64,000 bases of DNA from Microstegium vimineum (lineage: Eukaryota > Streptophyta > Magnoliopsida > Poales > Poaceae), in assembly GCA_022036555.1 (NCBI GenBank), contig CM039133.1, positions 46,204,718 through 46,268,717 of the forward strand. The letters run 5' to 3'. Below the pieces are notes generated by a model that had not been told where the DNA came from, did no database searches, and saw only the letters and a program-made list of their open reading frames with translations. Position 1 is the stretch's first letter; every line of letters starts with the position of its first letter. Position numbers and translations under genes: made by a program. Of the stretch, positions 37,013 to 48,989 are shown one piece after another.

Positions 37013-38734
37013 TCAGGTGGCTGGTCCAAGCGGCCGCATGCGCACCCACGCGGCGCTTCTGCTGGGCACGCCGGCGTGCACAACGAACCACATGTAGTAC
37101 CCAGGCGGCGCCACTCCAGGCGTCGGCGGCGCGACAACCACAGCCTCATAAACCCCGACATCCAGCCTTGCCACCCTCACCACAGCAAGTTCCACAACAC
37201 GCTGGTTCATCCCAAACGAGTGCGTGGCGAACGCCGGAGCCACCGCGGCCACCCGCACCTCCCCACCGCCCTTGACCCCACCACCAGGTATCCCAAACCT
37301 CACAGCCGTGGCCTCACCATACCCAACCTCACCCGGCGCCGCGAGCACCCTTGGCCGCTTATCATCATGCCGTTGGTCCAAGTACGGCGGCAGGAACGCC
37401 TCGAGACTCAGCTCCGTAGGGTACGTGACGTTAACGAACACGTACCCAACGTGCGGGTTACTCCCACCAACCAGCACGCGGCCGAACGTGTCGAGCGCCG
37501 CCGACGAGTGGTACATCCTGGGCACCGCCGACGCCGTCAGCGACGCGACGAACCGCGACCCGAGCGGCGCGTCAGGCCTGTACATCACCGGCCGCGTCAC
37601 GGGGTCGCGGCCCATCTCCCACCCGGCCGTCCCCGCCGCCGCGCCGTTCACGATCACCACGTCGCCCGTCGGTAGCACAACCATGTCTCCCATCACTCTC
37701 CCCATCGGCATCTCCTCCATCGCCCACACCACCGGGTCCGGGTCCGTCGGCGCGACACGTGCGCACGTCTGGTCGGCCGGAACGAACGTGCCGTTCCGTA
37801 GCGCTAGCTGGTACGCGCCTCGTGGCGCGCCGCCGCAGACTAGCACCTCCGCGTGTGACGGCGTGTCGGGACGGAGTGGGAGGAGTACGGAGGAGCCTGA
37901 CGATGGGTAGTTTCTTGGTACCCCTCCCGGGACGGATGGGAGACGGCGGAGTGGGGCCCGGTTGTATGGGTCGTAGATGACTGCGCGGTCGTTGGCGAAG
38001 ACGAAGACGGTGCCGTCTGGGAGAAGGTGGAGGAATGGGTACAGGTTGTTCTCGGCGCCGGGATCCGTCGTCTCGTCGAGGAACGGGAAGAACGTCGGTG
38101 ATGGGGATGGGGAGGCGTGTGGGAAGTACTCGAGGTTGAACTGGCGTCGGCCGCCGAGGATGAGCACGCGGCCGTCGGGGAGGATGGTGTCGGTGGCGTA
38201 CCACCTCCGTGCGGCGAGGAAGGAAGGGAGCTCGACCCAGCCTGTCTCCGGGGAGAAGAGCCGCGCGACGCGGTCGCCGTTGGAGAAGCCGCCGGTCTGG
38301 AGGAGCGTGCCGTTGGGGAGCAGTGCCCCCGACGAGCACCACGGGTTGGTGGACAGTGGGTACGGGTGCAGCACGTTGGAGCGGAGGTCCAGGAGCACCG
38401 AGTGCGCCGTGCAGTCGGCGGCGGCGCCGTCGGCGGCGGCGGTGGTGGTTGTCGCGCATGGCGCTAGCGCGGAGAGTGAGATGTTGGAGGGGCCCGTCTC
38501 GGTGCGGTCGAACATGAGGACGAAGTCGCCCGGGAGGAGCTGCATGTGCATCGCTGATACGCCGATGCTCGCGTGGAGGAGCTGCCATTCTCCTTCTCCT
38601 TCTCCCTGGAACGACGACGATGGCGTCGTGGTGGCCTCCTGCAACGGGGCATCGTCGGCGGCGGTGGCATTTGCGGCGATGCAGCTGCCGATCAGGAGAA
38701 GGTGGAGAAGGAAAGATGTTGGCTTGGGCGGCAT
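37013..38734 (-). CDS. Glyoxal oxidase-like (galactose oxidase family) copper-radical oxidase
   Basis: One intact, intronless frame of 573 residues. An N-terminal signal peptide (residues 1 to about 25: PTSFLLHLLLIGSCIAANATA) points to secretion into the cell wall. The Glyoxal_oxid_N beta-propeller covers about residues 50-430 and the C-terminal DUF1929 domain about 445-570. All copper and cofactor residues of the family are visible: Cys133 (NPWCSSG) and Tyr179 (RRWYATD), which form the thioether-linked radical, Tyr408-His409 (PRMYHSSA) and His505 (FATHSFGM). Such enzymes oxidise aldehydes or alcohols to produce hydrogen peroxide; the plant members act in wall, pollen and defence contexts. 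The true substrate cannot be read from sequence. The start chosen is the first ATG before the signal peptide. Confidence 0.95.
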   Translation of the reverse strand: MPPKPTSFLLHLLLIGSCIAANATAADDAPLQEATTTPSSSFQGEGEGEWQLLHASIGVSAMHMQLLPGDFVLMFDRTETGPSNISLSALAPCATTTTAAADGAAADCTAHSVLLDLRSNVLHPYPLSTNPWCSSGALLPNGTLLQTGGFSNGDRVARLFSPETGWVELPSFLAARRWYATDTILPDGRVLILGGRRQFNLEYFPHASPSPSPTFFPFLDETTDPGAENNLYPFLHLLPDGTVFVFANDRAVIYDPYNRAPLRRLPSVPGGVPRNYPSSGSSVLLPLRPDTPSHAEVLVCGGAPRGAYQLALRNGTFVPADQTCARVAPTDPDPVVWAMEEMPMGRVMGDMVVLPTGDVVIVNGAAAGTAGWEMGRDPVTRPVMYRPDAPLGSRFVASLTASAVPRMYHSSAALDTFGRVLVGGSNPHVGYVFVNVTYPTELSLEAFLPPYLDQRHDDKRPRVLAAPGEVGYGEATAVRFGIPGGGVKGGGEVRVAAVAPAFATHSFGMNQRVVELAVVRVARLDVGVYEAVVVAPPTPGVAPPGYYMWFVVHAGVPSRSAAWVRMRPLGPAT

Positions 38735-40036
38735 GGCTGCTGAGCATGCAATCTTTAACCCTTTTTCATGGATCCTTAAGTGATGTTGATAAGCTAAGCA
38801 GGTGTAGGTGTAGGTTTGTAGCTAGGTAGCTTGTGTACTGCAGAGTGTGTTGCATTGCATTTGCATTTGTGTTGGGTGGAGGTTTGGTACAGGGAAGGTT
38901 GGGGGGAAATAATTGGGAATACGCATTTCATGCTTCGAAGAGGCCGGTTACACGATGCAAATTGTAAGAAATTTGGGACCGGCCGGACTTCATTTTAGGC
39001 TGTCAAAATATTCATGTTTAGTATTTAGCTGAATCTTTGCCAAAAATTTGACCAAGAGAGGCACAGAGACGAAACGGATGATTATAGTTTGATAAGTTTG
39101 CACTTCTATAGTGAAGGAAGAAATTGTGAGTTTGTTTCAACTCTATACTAGGCTAAAATAACAAGTTTTGAGCATTAGCAACTGACATAGATGAACTGAG
39201 CATCTCTAATAGTTTATCAAAATTCACTTGACAAATATCGTGATTTAACAACTTACTAAAATATATAGTAAGTGAAAAAAATGGACTCTCTCCAACCGTT
39301 TGATATAATTGTTTGGCAAATCTTTGACAAACTTACATCAGAAACCCCAAAAGTGAAACAAATTTAATTTTATGTCCTTCCACCTCTAGCAAACTTGCAT
39401 CAGGAACCCTGAGAGTGAAACAAAACTATTTTGTGTCCTTCCACCTCTACGTACGTCGGCGATACGCGCAGGTTTGCGTGCGCGCATATATGTGCGTGGA
39501 GGTGGGAGATTTTCCAAGTTACTAAAATTTGCCAAGTTGAATGACAAACTGTTATAGGGGTAATTTTTCTAGTTTTGTTAAAAAAATAAAAGATAGCAAG
39601 TGGGTTTGATAAACTGTTGGAGATGCTCATCTTCAGAAGTTTTTCTAAATTTCACTCTCTAAACAACCATTTAAAGAGTCATATGTATAAGAACCAGTTT
39701 CTTTAAGTTTCCACTCTCCAATAACTTTTTTATGTCTTATGTACACCGTAGAGAGTCATTTTTACTATTTATCTTTGACTAGAGAGAAATTTAAAGTATA
39801 TGATAGCTATATTTGGATAATCGCTTAGAGAAACTGTTGAAGAATAATTTATTCATCAAAATATCTATTCCTAACAACTAGTAAAAATATAGTCTCTTAA
39901 AGATGTTCTAAATATTGAGTTGCACTGCCTCAAAGAACGGTTAGATTTGGACCTCAACTTGAACCGTGAGAAATCGACAATGGGGAAGGGGGCTAATAAT
40001 CAAAGGATAGAAATCTTACTAGCGACGTACTAAAAA
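38735..40036. other. GLOX promoter region and intergenic DNA
   Basis: The first about 200 bp upstream of the oxidase ATG are the likely 5' UTR and promoter; no clear TATA box was fixed. 39198-39628 looks like a MITE. The rest is AT-rich with no gene. Confidence 0.5.
39198..39628. mobile_element. Probable MITE with GAGCATCTC inverted ends
   Basis: The left end GAGCATCTCTAATAGTTTATC is the inverted counterpart of the right end GATAAACTGTTGGAGATGCTC, with few mismatches, across 431 bp. GAGCATCTCCAACAG-type ends are widespread in grass MITEs. No convincing target duplication was found, so the superfamily is open. Confidence 0.6.
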
Positions 40037-40950
40037 GGAAAAAGTCTAGTTTTCCTCCCTCAACTTTTGCGAAAGTCTATTTTTCCTCCGTAAACTTCAA
40101 AACCGGAAAAATCATCTCCCCCAACTTTTGAATCCGTGCATTTTACCTCCCTCGCCCAGCTATAAGCGGTTTTGTCATAGAAAAATCATAAAATATAAAA
40201 TATTTTTTTTGACTGCACATGAGTAGATATACACGATGAATATACAATATTGTATGTTTTAGTATATTTAATTTGTTGTAGATTTAGATCTATTCTTTTT
40301 TATAATTAATTTGAATAATTTATAGCTGCAGTTTCTATGTTCCAATTATTGTTAAATTTTTATGGTGGCCTAACTATTGTATACTAGAACTACAGTAAAA
40401 ATTTTATACTCATTAAATCAAGTATAATTTAGTTATAGATTTATTTAGTGTTTATGCTTGTTAAATCTAAATAAATCAATAACTAATTTATACCTGATCC
40501 AATTAGTATATTTTTTTACTGTAGTTCAATCATACAATAACTAGGCCACCATAAAAATTTCATACAGATTGGACCATATAATTTGCAGTTATGAATTATT
40601 AAAATTAATTACAGAAAAAATAGATCTAAAATCTACAACAATAAAATAAAATTCTACTAAAATATATCATTTTATATATTTAATGTGTATATCTATTCAT
40701 GTGGATTCCAATAAAATTTAATTTTTTATTTTATGATTTTTTGTGATTTACTATGATTTTTTAAAGATTTAGCCGGAATAAATAGAAAATAAAAAAGACA
40801 AAACCGCCTTAAAAACCGGTTATTACCGGATTAGAGAAGTAAAATGCACGGTTTCAATAGTTGAGGGAGGTGATATGGCTGGTTTTGGAGTTCAGGGAGG
40901 AAAATTACACTTTTGCAAAAAAGTTAAGGGAGGAAAAATGGACTTCTTCC
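40037..40950. mobile_element. Non-autonomous MULE-like foldback element 1 (9-bp TSD)
   Basis: The element is 914 bp with ends GGAAAAAGTC and GACTTCTTCC, flanked by a perfect 9-bp duplication TACTAAAAA (40028-40036 and 40951-40959). A 9-bp duplication is the mark of the Mutator superfamily. The arms are long imperfect inverted repeats: TTTTCCTCCCTCAAC on the left, its complement on the right, and further pairs towards the centre. The whole element could fold into one hairpin. It has no coding capacity. The centre (ATTTTTATGGTGGCCTAACTATTGTATACT) resembles the centre of the element at 57864-58869. Confidence 0.85.
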
Positions 40951-40970
40951 TACTAAAAAACATACTAGAT

Positions 40971-41237
40971 TGTTAGAAATGTATGTTGGGCTTCCAGCTT
41001 AGTCTATGGGCTATGGGCCTTGGGAACTCAGCATGGTCGTTCTCGTTCCTCGGTCTGAATACAAAAGCTACAGCAGCAATGGGAAGGGGGTCGATCAATT
41101 TACAGAACCAAGGTTTCTCTCTTTCCTCTGATCAACTCCTCCTTCTCTACTGTTCATCTTCTTCTTCCAGAACCCTTCCTCTAATTCCCTGCTCGGCTGC
41201 TCTCTCTCTCTCCAATTCAGTACCAGGTTTGCTAACA
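40971..41237 (+). mobile_element. Solo copia-type LTR (267 bp), TSD TAGAT
   Basis: The start TGTTAGAAATG and end TTTGCTAACA form the TGTTAG/CTAACA inverted pair typical of Ty1/copia LTRs. The 5-bp sequence TAGAT precedes (40966-40970) and follows (41238-41242) it exactly. There is no internal region or second LTR. It inserted 20 bp from the MULE-like element. Confidence 0.85.
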
Positions 41238-41242
41238 TAGAT

Positions 41243-42778
41243 ATAACAAACACATATAACAATATCATTTCAAAATGGTAAAGCAACATGTACAATGCTA
41301 TGCATTTTTTTTACATTTCTTTCTATTCTACTATATTTATTATGCCCTACAATGTGAAATGTCGCAAAGTGAAATAGCTAAATCACTGAATATTGTAAGC
41401 AAATTAAAATTTTTTGAAACAACATCTGGGTGACTGGACTCACTGAGGAGAGGAGAACGACTGCAGTGCAGGAGCCAGGGTTCAGGGGGCAGACGCAAGC
41501 CAGCACCGGCAGAACCGCAGAAGGCCCTGGTGGCCTAGGCAGGAAAGCAGCCGGCCAGCTCGGTGGTGCTGACCAACGGCGCAGCCGCGGGGGCCGGACT
41601 GCCGGAGGATGGGGCACGCCGGTGGAGAACAGGCGCCCCGGCGGTCGCTCCGCACTCGGGGATGGAGTACGTGTAGGTTGTCTATGAACATTTTCAGCAT
41701 GTGCTTCATATATACGTGGTATCAATGAGGCTGTTATTATCTTGTTTGATGACAAGCATGTCTTGGCCCTTTTCTTAGTCACCATGTTTCCACAGATATT
41801 ATCATAAACAATGAGATGACTTCATATATAATCTTCTTCCGTATGTCAGTCATGTTTGGATGATCCAGTTTTATAACACTACAACAGTGTTACACTTCTT
41901 GGACTGAAACCAGTGTTGTGTATGACAGTTGTATAGGTGTTACTACTCCCTCCGTTTCATAGAAAGTGACGTTTTTGATTTTTTGACACTATGTTTGACA
42001 TTCGTTTTATTCAAAATATTTTTGTAAATTATTATAAAATAAATAAATTATTATTAAAATATCTCTGATGATAAAACAAGTTATGGAAAAATAAATAATA
42101 TTTATATAAATTTTTTAAATAAGACGAATGTTTAAAGAAGATGACACAGATTCTAAAGTGACACTTTCAATGAGACGGAAAGAGTAGATTGTAAGAATTT
42201 ATCTCATAGAAGTCGACTCGTCATGTTCTTCATTTTTTTTTTTTTTAAAGTGGTGGCATTAACGTTGTGGAAAGCACCGAGTATGCATGATATATTGTTT
42301 CATAGTTGGCTGATGGGCATAAGCTTATTTAGTTATCTGAAAACTCACAACAAGTTGCATTTTCTACTATATATGAAGGTCTCGTGCAAGCTACGTACAA
42401 TTTGTGCAGAAATAAGTATGTGTGACTTGCCCTGATTGATAGAAGCAATTCACACCATTTGTAATCTTAAGAAACGATAAATTCATGTGATGCTTGTTAT
42501 GTACATTCACTTGCTGTACTTATTTTATATATACATGCCTCTCAATTCTCAAAAGGCAAACTGCATCAACATTCAACAGTGTCAAATATTACATTCTAGT
42601 CTCCTGTTATTTCCATTTTGCTAAAAAATGGAATAAATTCACACACCACAAACTCTTTATTTTGCTGCTTCTTCATTCAAAGCGACGACAGCTCCAAGGT
42701 TCCTTCTCTCCATGTAGATAACAGACAAGGTCCATCTGCAGTGTTAGACGTCCCTTAACGAAGAACTTGATTACTCCC
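41243..42778. other. Intergenic region upstream of the NLR 3' end
   Basis: 41420-41680 is a GC-rich island open on both strands without a recognisable domain. 41946-42184 is a Stowaway MITE. The remainder is AT-rich; the last part (about 42650-42778) is the likely 3' UTR of the NLR gene. Confidence 0.5.
41946..42184. mobile_element. Stowaway-type MITE
   Basis: The 239-bp element has ends CTCCCTCCGTTTCATAGAAAGTG and, inverted, CACTTTCAATGAGACGGAAAGAG, with TA on both sides. The first bases of the right end have drifted (AAAGAG for GAGGGAG). Confidence 0.8.
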
Positions 42779-45700
42779 TCAGTTTCCCACATTGACACGT
42801 TCTTCTTGGATTTCAGCCCTTGAAACTTCCTCCACTTTTTCCAGCAACACTTCCTCTGTTCCATCCCCTGAAACGGCACATCCAGTCAAGTGACAAGAGA
42901 TTCCAATAGCAAGCAAGAAAGGCACATACTCAGTATACAACCTATAAAGCATCAGTGTTCTGTTAATTTACCTGAGGCGTCAACGCAGGGGCTGATGTTT
43001 GCTGTAAAGCTGAAAGGATCTCTTGTGTACTTCACGTACCATTTCCTTCTAATCTTGTTGTCGTCATCGTGGGCATATGCCTTGACCTGCTTGATATGGC
43101 TAAACTTGTCCCACTCGGGGCTAGATTCCCCTTTAGCTATGGATGCCAGCAGCTTGACGTCAGAGTTTAGATCTAAAAGCCTTGGGTTGACGTCCTTCAA
43201 GTATCGTGGGAGTGTTTTCATGTTGTAATCCTGCAGTGTGAGTCTCTCAAGTGCAGGCAAACCTTCTAGCACCTTCAACTCTGGGCACTTTATGATCATG
43301 AGGTTCTGCAATTTTGGCACGTTGCGGATCCTCTCGAGGCCAGGACATCTGACCACCTGAATTTTCAAACCAGAACCAAAGTTCTCCATAGTGCTTGGGT
43401 GCTCATGATGGTGTGGTAGTAAGAACTCTGGCCCAAGACGCTTGATGCCTGGGGCGCTATTAATCTGTAGGAACTCCAAACTGGGCAGCTGGAACAAGCC
43501 ATCAGGTAGCTCCGTGCAATAAGGCAAGTCTTCCATGGAGAGAATCCTCAGATTCCCAAGGGACGCAATTGCTGTCGACATCATAAACTTCGGAAGTCGT
43601 TGACTGAAGTACCCTTTGATTGTAAGATTCTCTAAGCAAGGTGCGGGGAAGAGCTCATCATACACCGTCTCGACTTGTTGCTGCTCTTCCTGTTTCACCA
43701 ATCCGTGGGCACCTCCATGTTTACTAGTGCACTGTAAGGACAGATGACTGAGGCGCACCTTTTCACCAAGCCTGGCCTTTTTAGCAAATGAGGAAGAAGA
43801 TGCATTCTCTAGGCCATGTATATGGAGACGCATAAGCTGGTTAAGAGGTCCTAATTCTTCCAAACTACACCAATCACCCTCCATGTGGGATGGAAAGCCA
43901 ATCAATATCCTTAAATTGGTTAGGCCGCCAAACCCCCTGGGTATATTCTTTATACCGGAGTAAAGAAGGTTTAGATGCCTCAGTTGCCGTAGCTTTCCAA
44001 TGTCACGAGGAAGCTTCACCAATTTTTTACAATGACAAAGGTCAATGCACTGCAAGAATTTCATCTTGGCTATTTTTTCTAGCAGCCTAGATGTGTCAGT
44101 GCCATGTAGGCACAAATACCTTAAGTGTTTAAGCTGGACCAAAGATTGAGACAATGCATTGAAATTCCCGTCTTGTATATGTAGGGTCCGCAAACATTGA
44201 AAAGATGATAGTGAATCACCTGGGTTGATCTTTGTTTCCCCAACTAAAATCAATGTTCGTAGTGATATATGTGCTTGTAGAGAACTCCACTCTAACTCAT
44301 TTGACTCTGATTCTTGGGATTTTAGTGATAACCAAGTAACATTTTGTGGATAAATATTATTGCTAAGGCCAGCCTCATTTTTGTATGCTATCATTGCTTC
44401 ATCTCTAGCCAAATAATGAGCGAATGAGCGAACGACGTCATGCATATTGCAAACCGCCTGGTTCGTGTACCTTGTATCTGGCTCTAGAAGGTTCCTAGCT
44501 ATTAACTGGTCATAGTACTCTTTTCCTAATATTTCTAAATCACGTGAGTTTCCATGAACGAATCCTTCACTAATCCACATAGCAACAATACGGTCATATA
44601 TGAATACTTTGCCCTTAGGGAGGAGGGCACAGTGCAGAAAGCAAGATTTTAACTCGGGATGCAAATCTTGATAGCTAAGGTATACTGCATAGTTTAGTTC
44701 TGGAGGCATTTGAAATACTGACCATGTAGAATCATTTAGGACACTTTTCTAGTCGCTTTGCCTTGGCTTTTTCTGGCGTAGAAGGCCTCCTATTACTTTG
44801 ACAGCGAGAGGCAAACCATCACATTTTGCTATAATTAACATTCCAATGTCCTTCAGTGTATCAACCTTTAGGTCATCATTATTTTCATTTCCAACCACCT
44901 GCAAGCGGCCAGGCCAGCCAATTAAACGGAAAATGTAGATATATATACACATTTGGTCCTAATCGGAGGCAAAATCAAGTGCTAGTAAAGGATACTACTA
45001 TCAAGTACTACGACGTTCTAAATTTATAGCCGATTTATCATTCACGTGATATTATAGTAGTATCTACTAGCAATATTAGTTTATAGTAGTATATAATAAT
45101 TGAAATTAAATTTTTAGTCTTCATATGACATAATAATGCAGTCAAAATTTAAAAACTTATTTAAAATAAAAAACCTACAATTTTATTGACATGTGGTATA
45201 AATGTAATTTTAAATAAATTGTTAGTATCATTATTTATTTCTGGTTTATTAAGGCAGATTTTTAGGGCTTTATTAATTATTAAATTAATTTATTTTGATT
45301 AAGTAGTCCCTTCCCTAAAAAAATAAATTCTTGCTTTTTGAAAAATAAAAAAATAAAACTTTGACTAAAGTTATATAAAAAAGTTCTAAAATTCATGATA
45401 CGAAATAAGTATCGTTAGATTAGTTATGCAATATATTTTCATAACAAATTTTTTTAAAGATATAAATATTAATACTATTTACTATAACTTAGTCAAATTT
45501 GATTTAGTTTGACTATCGTGGTTCCTATAATTACGTACTTTTATAGACGGAGAGATTATGTTCATTCAACTTTGCACTAATAACCGAAATATATACCATG
45601 GATCATGGATGTTGCAACTATATCAACCACTAATTTATCAGAATTGTGGCGGTTGTCAGTCCTAGCTGAAGGTGGAACAAGGAGAGAAAATAAACGTTAT

Positions 45701-46970
45701 GGCAGAATGGTCCATGCTGCGATTAAAAAACGTTATGGGCAAAATGGTCTCTCATCATGTCTCTATCATCCGTGTTATCTTTACAAAGTGTTAAATTGGA
45801 AAATGGCATATAATAGGAAGTCCATTTTTTGTGGCTCAAATGAAAAAAAACATGTCATATTTGGCATCTTGAGCAAATGTACAAGACTACCGACTATCTA
45901 GATAGTTTGTGAAGCAAATGTGCACGAACCTGCTTCTTGAGCAAAGACCATGCATCTTCTTGCTCTAGTTTGTCAACATGGTGGTAGGGCACCGCCGCCA
46001 TCACCCCCCGAGCGACCGTGTCATGTCTTGTTGTTATAAGAACACGACTTCCTTGAGCAAGTGAGTTCATCAATGGAGGCTCAAGCACCTTGTCCCATGC
46101 ATTGTGGTCCCAAACATCATCCATCACCAATAAGGTCTTGCACCCCTCCAAAGCTTCCTTAAGTGTCCGCTCTAGTGTGGCCTTTGTGTTTCTAGCTGAT
46201 TGATGGTCTCCTCGTGCTTCAGTGATAGCTCTCTCTAATAGATCCATGTCACTAAATTGTTTATTGACACTCAACCATATTCTCTTTTCAAACTCAAGTT
46301 TGATGGAGTCATGGTTGAAGATCTTCTTGGCAAGGGTGGTTTTGCCAATCCCTCCAACTCCTACAATAGCATAAATCATAACTTTTTTGTGTCCATGTAC
46401 GTTTTTCTCCTTATTTGTGATCAAATTCACAAGATTTCTTGTGTCCTCCTCAATCTTGTCACCAACCACACTGGACTCATCCTCCCCCGTTGTCTCACGC
46501 CTAGCGCGAAGGGAGAGTTCGACCCTTTTTGTGTTGTCCTCATAAGATACAAGGTTGATGAAGTTGAAGGTTTTGCTACGCTTCTCAATGTCATCTAGTC
46601 TCTCATTAAGATTTTTTATGCGATTACCAATGTCATGAGCATGGAGAGGATTCCTCAAACAAAAGAGCAAGGGATTGAAGCAACCCATAGCCTTGGTTGG
46701 ACCCCGTTCCATGGCCTTGAGCTGGCACAAATCAAGGATGTTGGTAGCTTCATACATTGCATTTCTAAGCTCTCTCACCCAAGATTGGACAATCTCATCA
46801 CTGATGTTTCTCTTGTCAGCATCGGCAAGGAACCTCTTAAGGTCCCCGAGCTTGATGCCCATCTTTTTTATCTCATCTGGGACACCCAACAACAGATGTA
46901 CCTCTTCTTTAGCCATCTCTAGCAGCATGTCTTGCAGGTAGGATGCTAAAGCATCCAGTACCACTGCCAT
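42779..46970 (-). pseudogene. CC-NB-LRR disease-resistance-type gene with one premature stop
   Basis: Three exons on the minus strand: 45930-46970, 42972-44898 and 42779-42867. Phases agree and give 1,018 codons plus stop. The order is an Rx-type coiled coil (about 1-150), NB-ARC with P-loop GVGGIGKTT, kinase-2 LLVMDDVWD, RNBS-B GSRVLITTRHD and GLPL CDGLPLAVKV, then MHD in CNMHDVVRSFA, and a leucine-rich-repeat region of about 400 residues. Such receptors sense pathogen effectors and trigger cell death. The codon at 44749-44751 is TAG where the family has Trp (QSDWKSVLND), a single G-to-A change. It cuts the protein before the MHD and LRR parts. Everything on both sides of the stop is open, so the gene is either freshly disabled, expressed as a truncated CC-NB form, or misread in the assembly. 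Confidence 0.9.
44899..45929. other. Large NLR intron with a degenerate MITE
   Basis: This 1,031-bp AT-rich intron splits the NB-ARC domain just before the GLPL region. 45306-45556 starts GTCCCTTCCCTAAA and ends ACGGAGAGAT between TA dinucleotides, compatible with an old Stowaway element. No other feature is seen. Confidence 0.5.
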
Positions 46971-48780
46971 TGCTGCTTCAGTATCTACAAATTAAAATTA
47001 GATAAAAAATATCACGTGATTTGCTTATAGGAAAGATAATCTTGATGGTAAAAGTACAGAGGCTTCTGTAACCTTGGCACTATTATTCAAAAGGAAACAC
47101 TGCAACAATAGATTGGTACTAGAACTATCACATTTAACGATAACTGATGGGCCAGACTAGGTATAGTAACGAGTTAATTAAAAGCACATAGATGATAAAT
47201 TTACGAGTAGCAGACGGTGAATATGATTAAGTTTGATCTATGGATGATGTTGCAATGTTTATATACTGGTGAGGCACCTAAAAAATGAAAGCAACTCTCC
47301 AATCTCAACCTAAAAATACTGGTGTGAGTATATTTGTGTGTGGATCGGAAGACGAGTAACATCTCCAACGAAAATTAGAAAGACAGAAAGTAGACGGAGT
47401 AATATGGCTATAGCGGAGGCGACATGACGTGGGATTGGGCGAGGCGAGGCACTGGGCCACAGCCACCGTGTGTTCCAAGCCAACGTGCGCTATCGACGAT
47501 GTCCTCCAACGACAGCAATGTCTTCCAATGCTGACGAGGCCGATGCTTCTGACCATGACGCCGTGCTCTCGCACCTATATCCTATGGGTGCTCGGTGTGA
47601 TGCTCGATGCTCACCCTTCTCTTCAGAAAGTTTACCTCTCTATATTGAATTCTGTATCTATTTACCACGTCTTATTGCTTTGCACTTGTGCTATACTTGT
47701 CTTCCTAGATTTTCTTTAGACTAGTTGGTAGGATTAATTGGCCCTTTGTTTGCAAAAATCTTTGTGGGTTAATGGCTAGTTAGAGCACGTTAGAAAAACC
47801 CGGAGTGCACATGCATTATGCTAGAGTAGCTTGCAGTAATTCTAGTAATAATTTATATTAAGCCCTTGGATTTATGTTTGGAATTAGACATCCTATATAT
47901 TCTGCCTGTTTTAAGCCTTGATCATGTAATTTATAGTGAAAATGGCTTTGCAGCCTAATTATGTTAACTCGCCAGCTTGATTTTCTGTTAACTATTTCAT
48001 GATAATTCTTCTAGTTGTTATAGTAAATAGTTTCTCGGAACAAGATGATGCTAAATTATAGTAAGTCTATGATAGTTACCATCTCACGTCACTGATATTT
48101 CTATACTATTTTGGGCCTGTTTAGTTCTATCCAAAATCCCTACTATTTTGGATTCCAAAATCTAGAATGCAAAAAAATTTACGGGAGTGTTTAGTTCCAC
48201 CCAAAGTGTGACCAAGGATCTGGGCCTGGAACAAAAAAACAAAAGAAAACCCTGCATGGGCCTGGATCTGGGCCGCATGGGCCTCACGCCGCCGCCCAGC
48301 GCGCCGGTGGGAAGGGAGGTGGGGGCCTGGGGCTGCGCCGCTGCTCAGATCCGGACCCCCGGACCCCGCCCAATGCGCCACCGCCACCGTGGCGAAGAGG
48401 GAGGAGGGGGCTGGGGTCGCGCCTGACGGGAGAGTGGAGGGGCCGCCGCGCCTGAGGGGAGAGGGAGGAGGGCCCGCTGGTCACCGCACCTGAGGGGAGG
48501 GAGAAGGGGTCGCCGCGCCAGATCCGAGAGGGAGGAGGCCCCGCTGGCCGCCGCGCCCGAGGTGAGGGAGGAGGGCCTGCCGGCCGCCGCGCCTGAGGGG
48601 GGTAGGAGGGCCTGCGCGGCGAGATCCGAGAGGGAGAAGGGCCGACGCTCGAAGAGGAGAGGTGCACCGCTTGAATCTGGCGGTGAGAGAGGGGAGAGGA
48701 GTGAGAGAGAAGGGAGAATGAAGTGGCTCTAGGGTTTCAGATTGTGTTTATATATTGGACATGGTAGTGGGTTGGTGTGG
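46971..48780. other. Intergenic region with GC-rich degenerate tandem repeat
   Basis: 46971-47400 is the probable NLR promoter and leader. 47420-47720 has open frames on the plus strand with no known domain. 48183-48720 is strongly GC-rich. Within it (about 48418-48650) a 35-45-bp unit around GCGCCTGAGGGGAGAGGG recurs about six times with drift. It probably belongs to the CACTA remnant that follows. No gene is supported. Confidence 0.45.
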
Positions 48781-48989
48781 GCTATTAGACTGGGCCTGAT
48801 TTACCAAGGCGGTTGCGTTAAAATGTCCGCCACTGCTAATAGGTTTACCGAGGCGGTTTCTTGTAACCGCCTTCGTTAATAAAAATCAACTGCCACGGTT
48901 AATCGAAGCATTAAACGTGGAGGTTTACCACTTTGCCCGCCACGGTTAAGAATTCCCAAGTGCTCTGCAAAAGATTTTTTGTAGTAGTG
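48781..48989. mobile_element. CACTA transposon terminus with subterminal repeats
   Basis: Short direct and inverted copies of AGGCGGTT / AACCGCC and CACGGTTAA crowd 48781-48950. They are followed by TTTTTTGTAGTAGTG ending at 48989, the complement of a CACTACTACAAAAAA terminus. This is a right end of a CACTA (En/Spm) element. The left terminus was not found, so the copy is truncated or extends into the GC-rich tract. Confidence 0.7.

Noticed and set aside
37224..38783. Long open frames opposite and out of frame with the oxidase gene (up to about 390 codons)
   Set aside because: They are GC-rich shadows of the intact 573-codon gene. They have Arg/Pro-rich translations and no domain.
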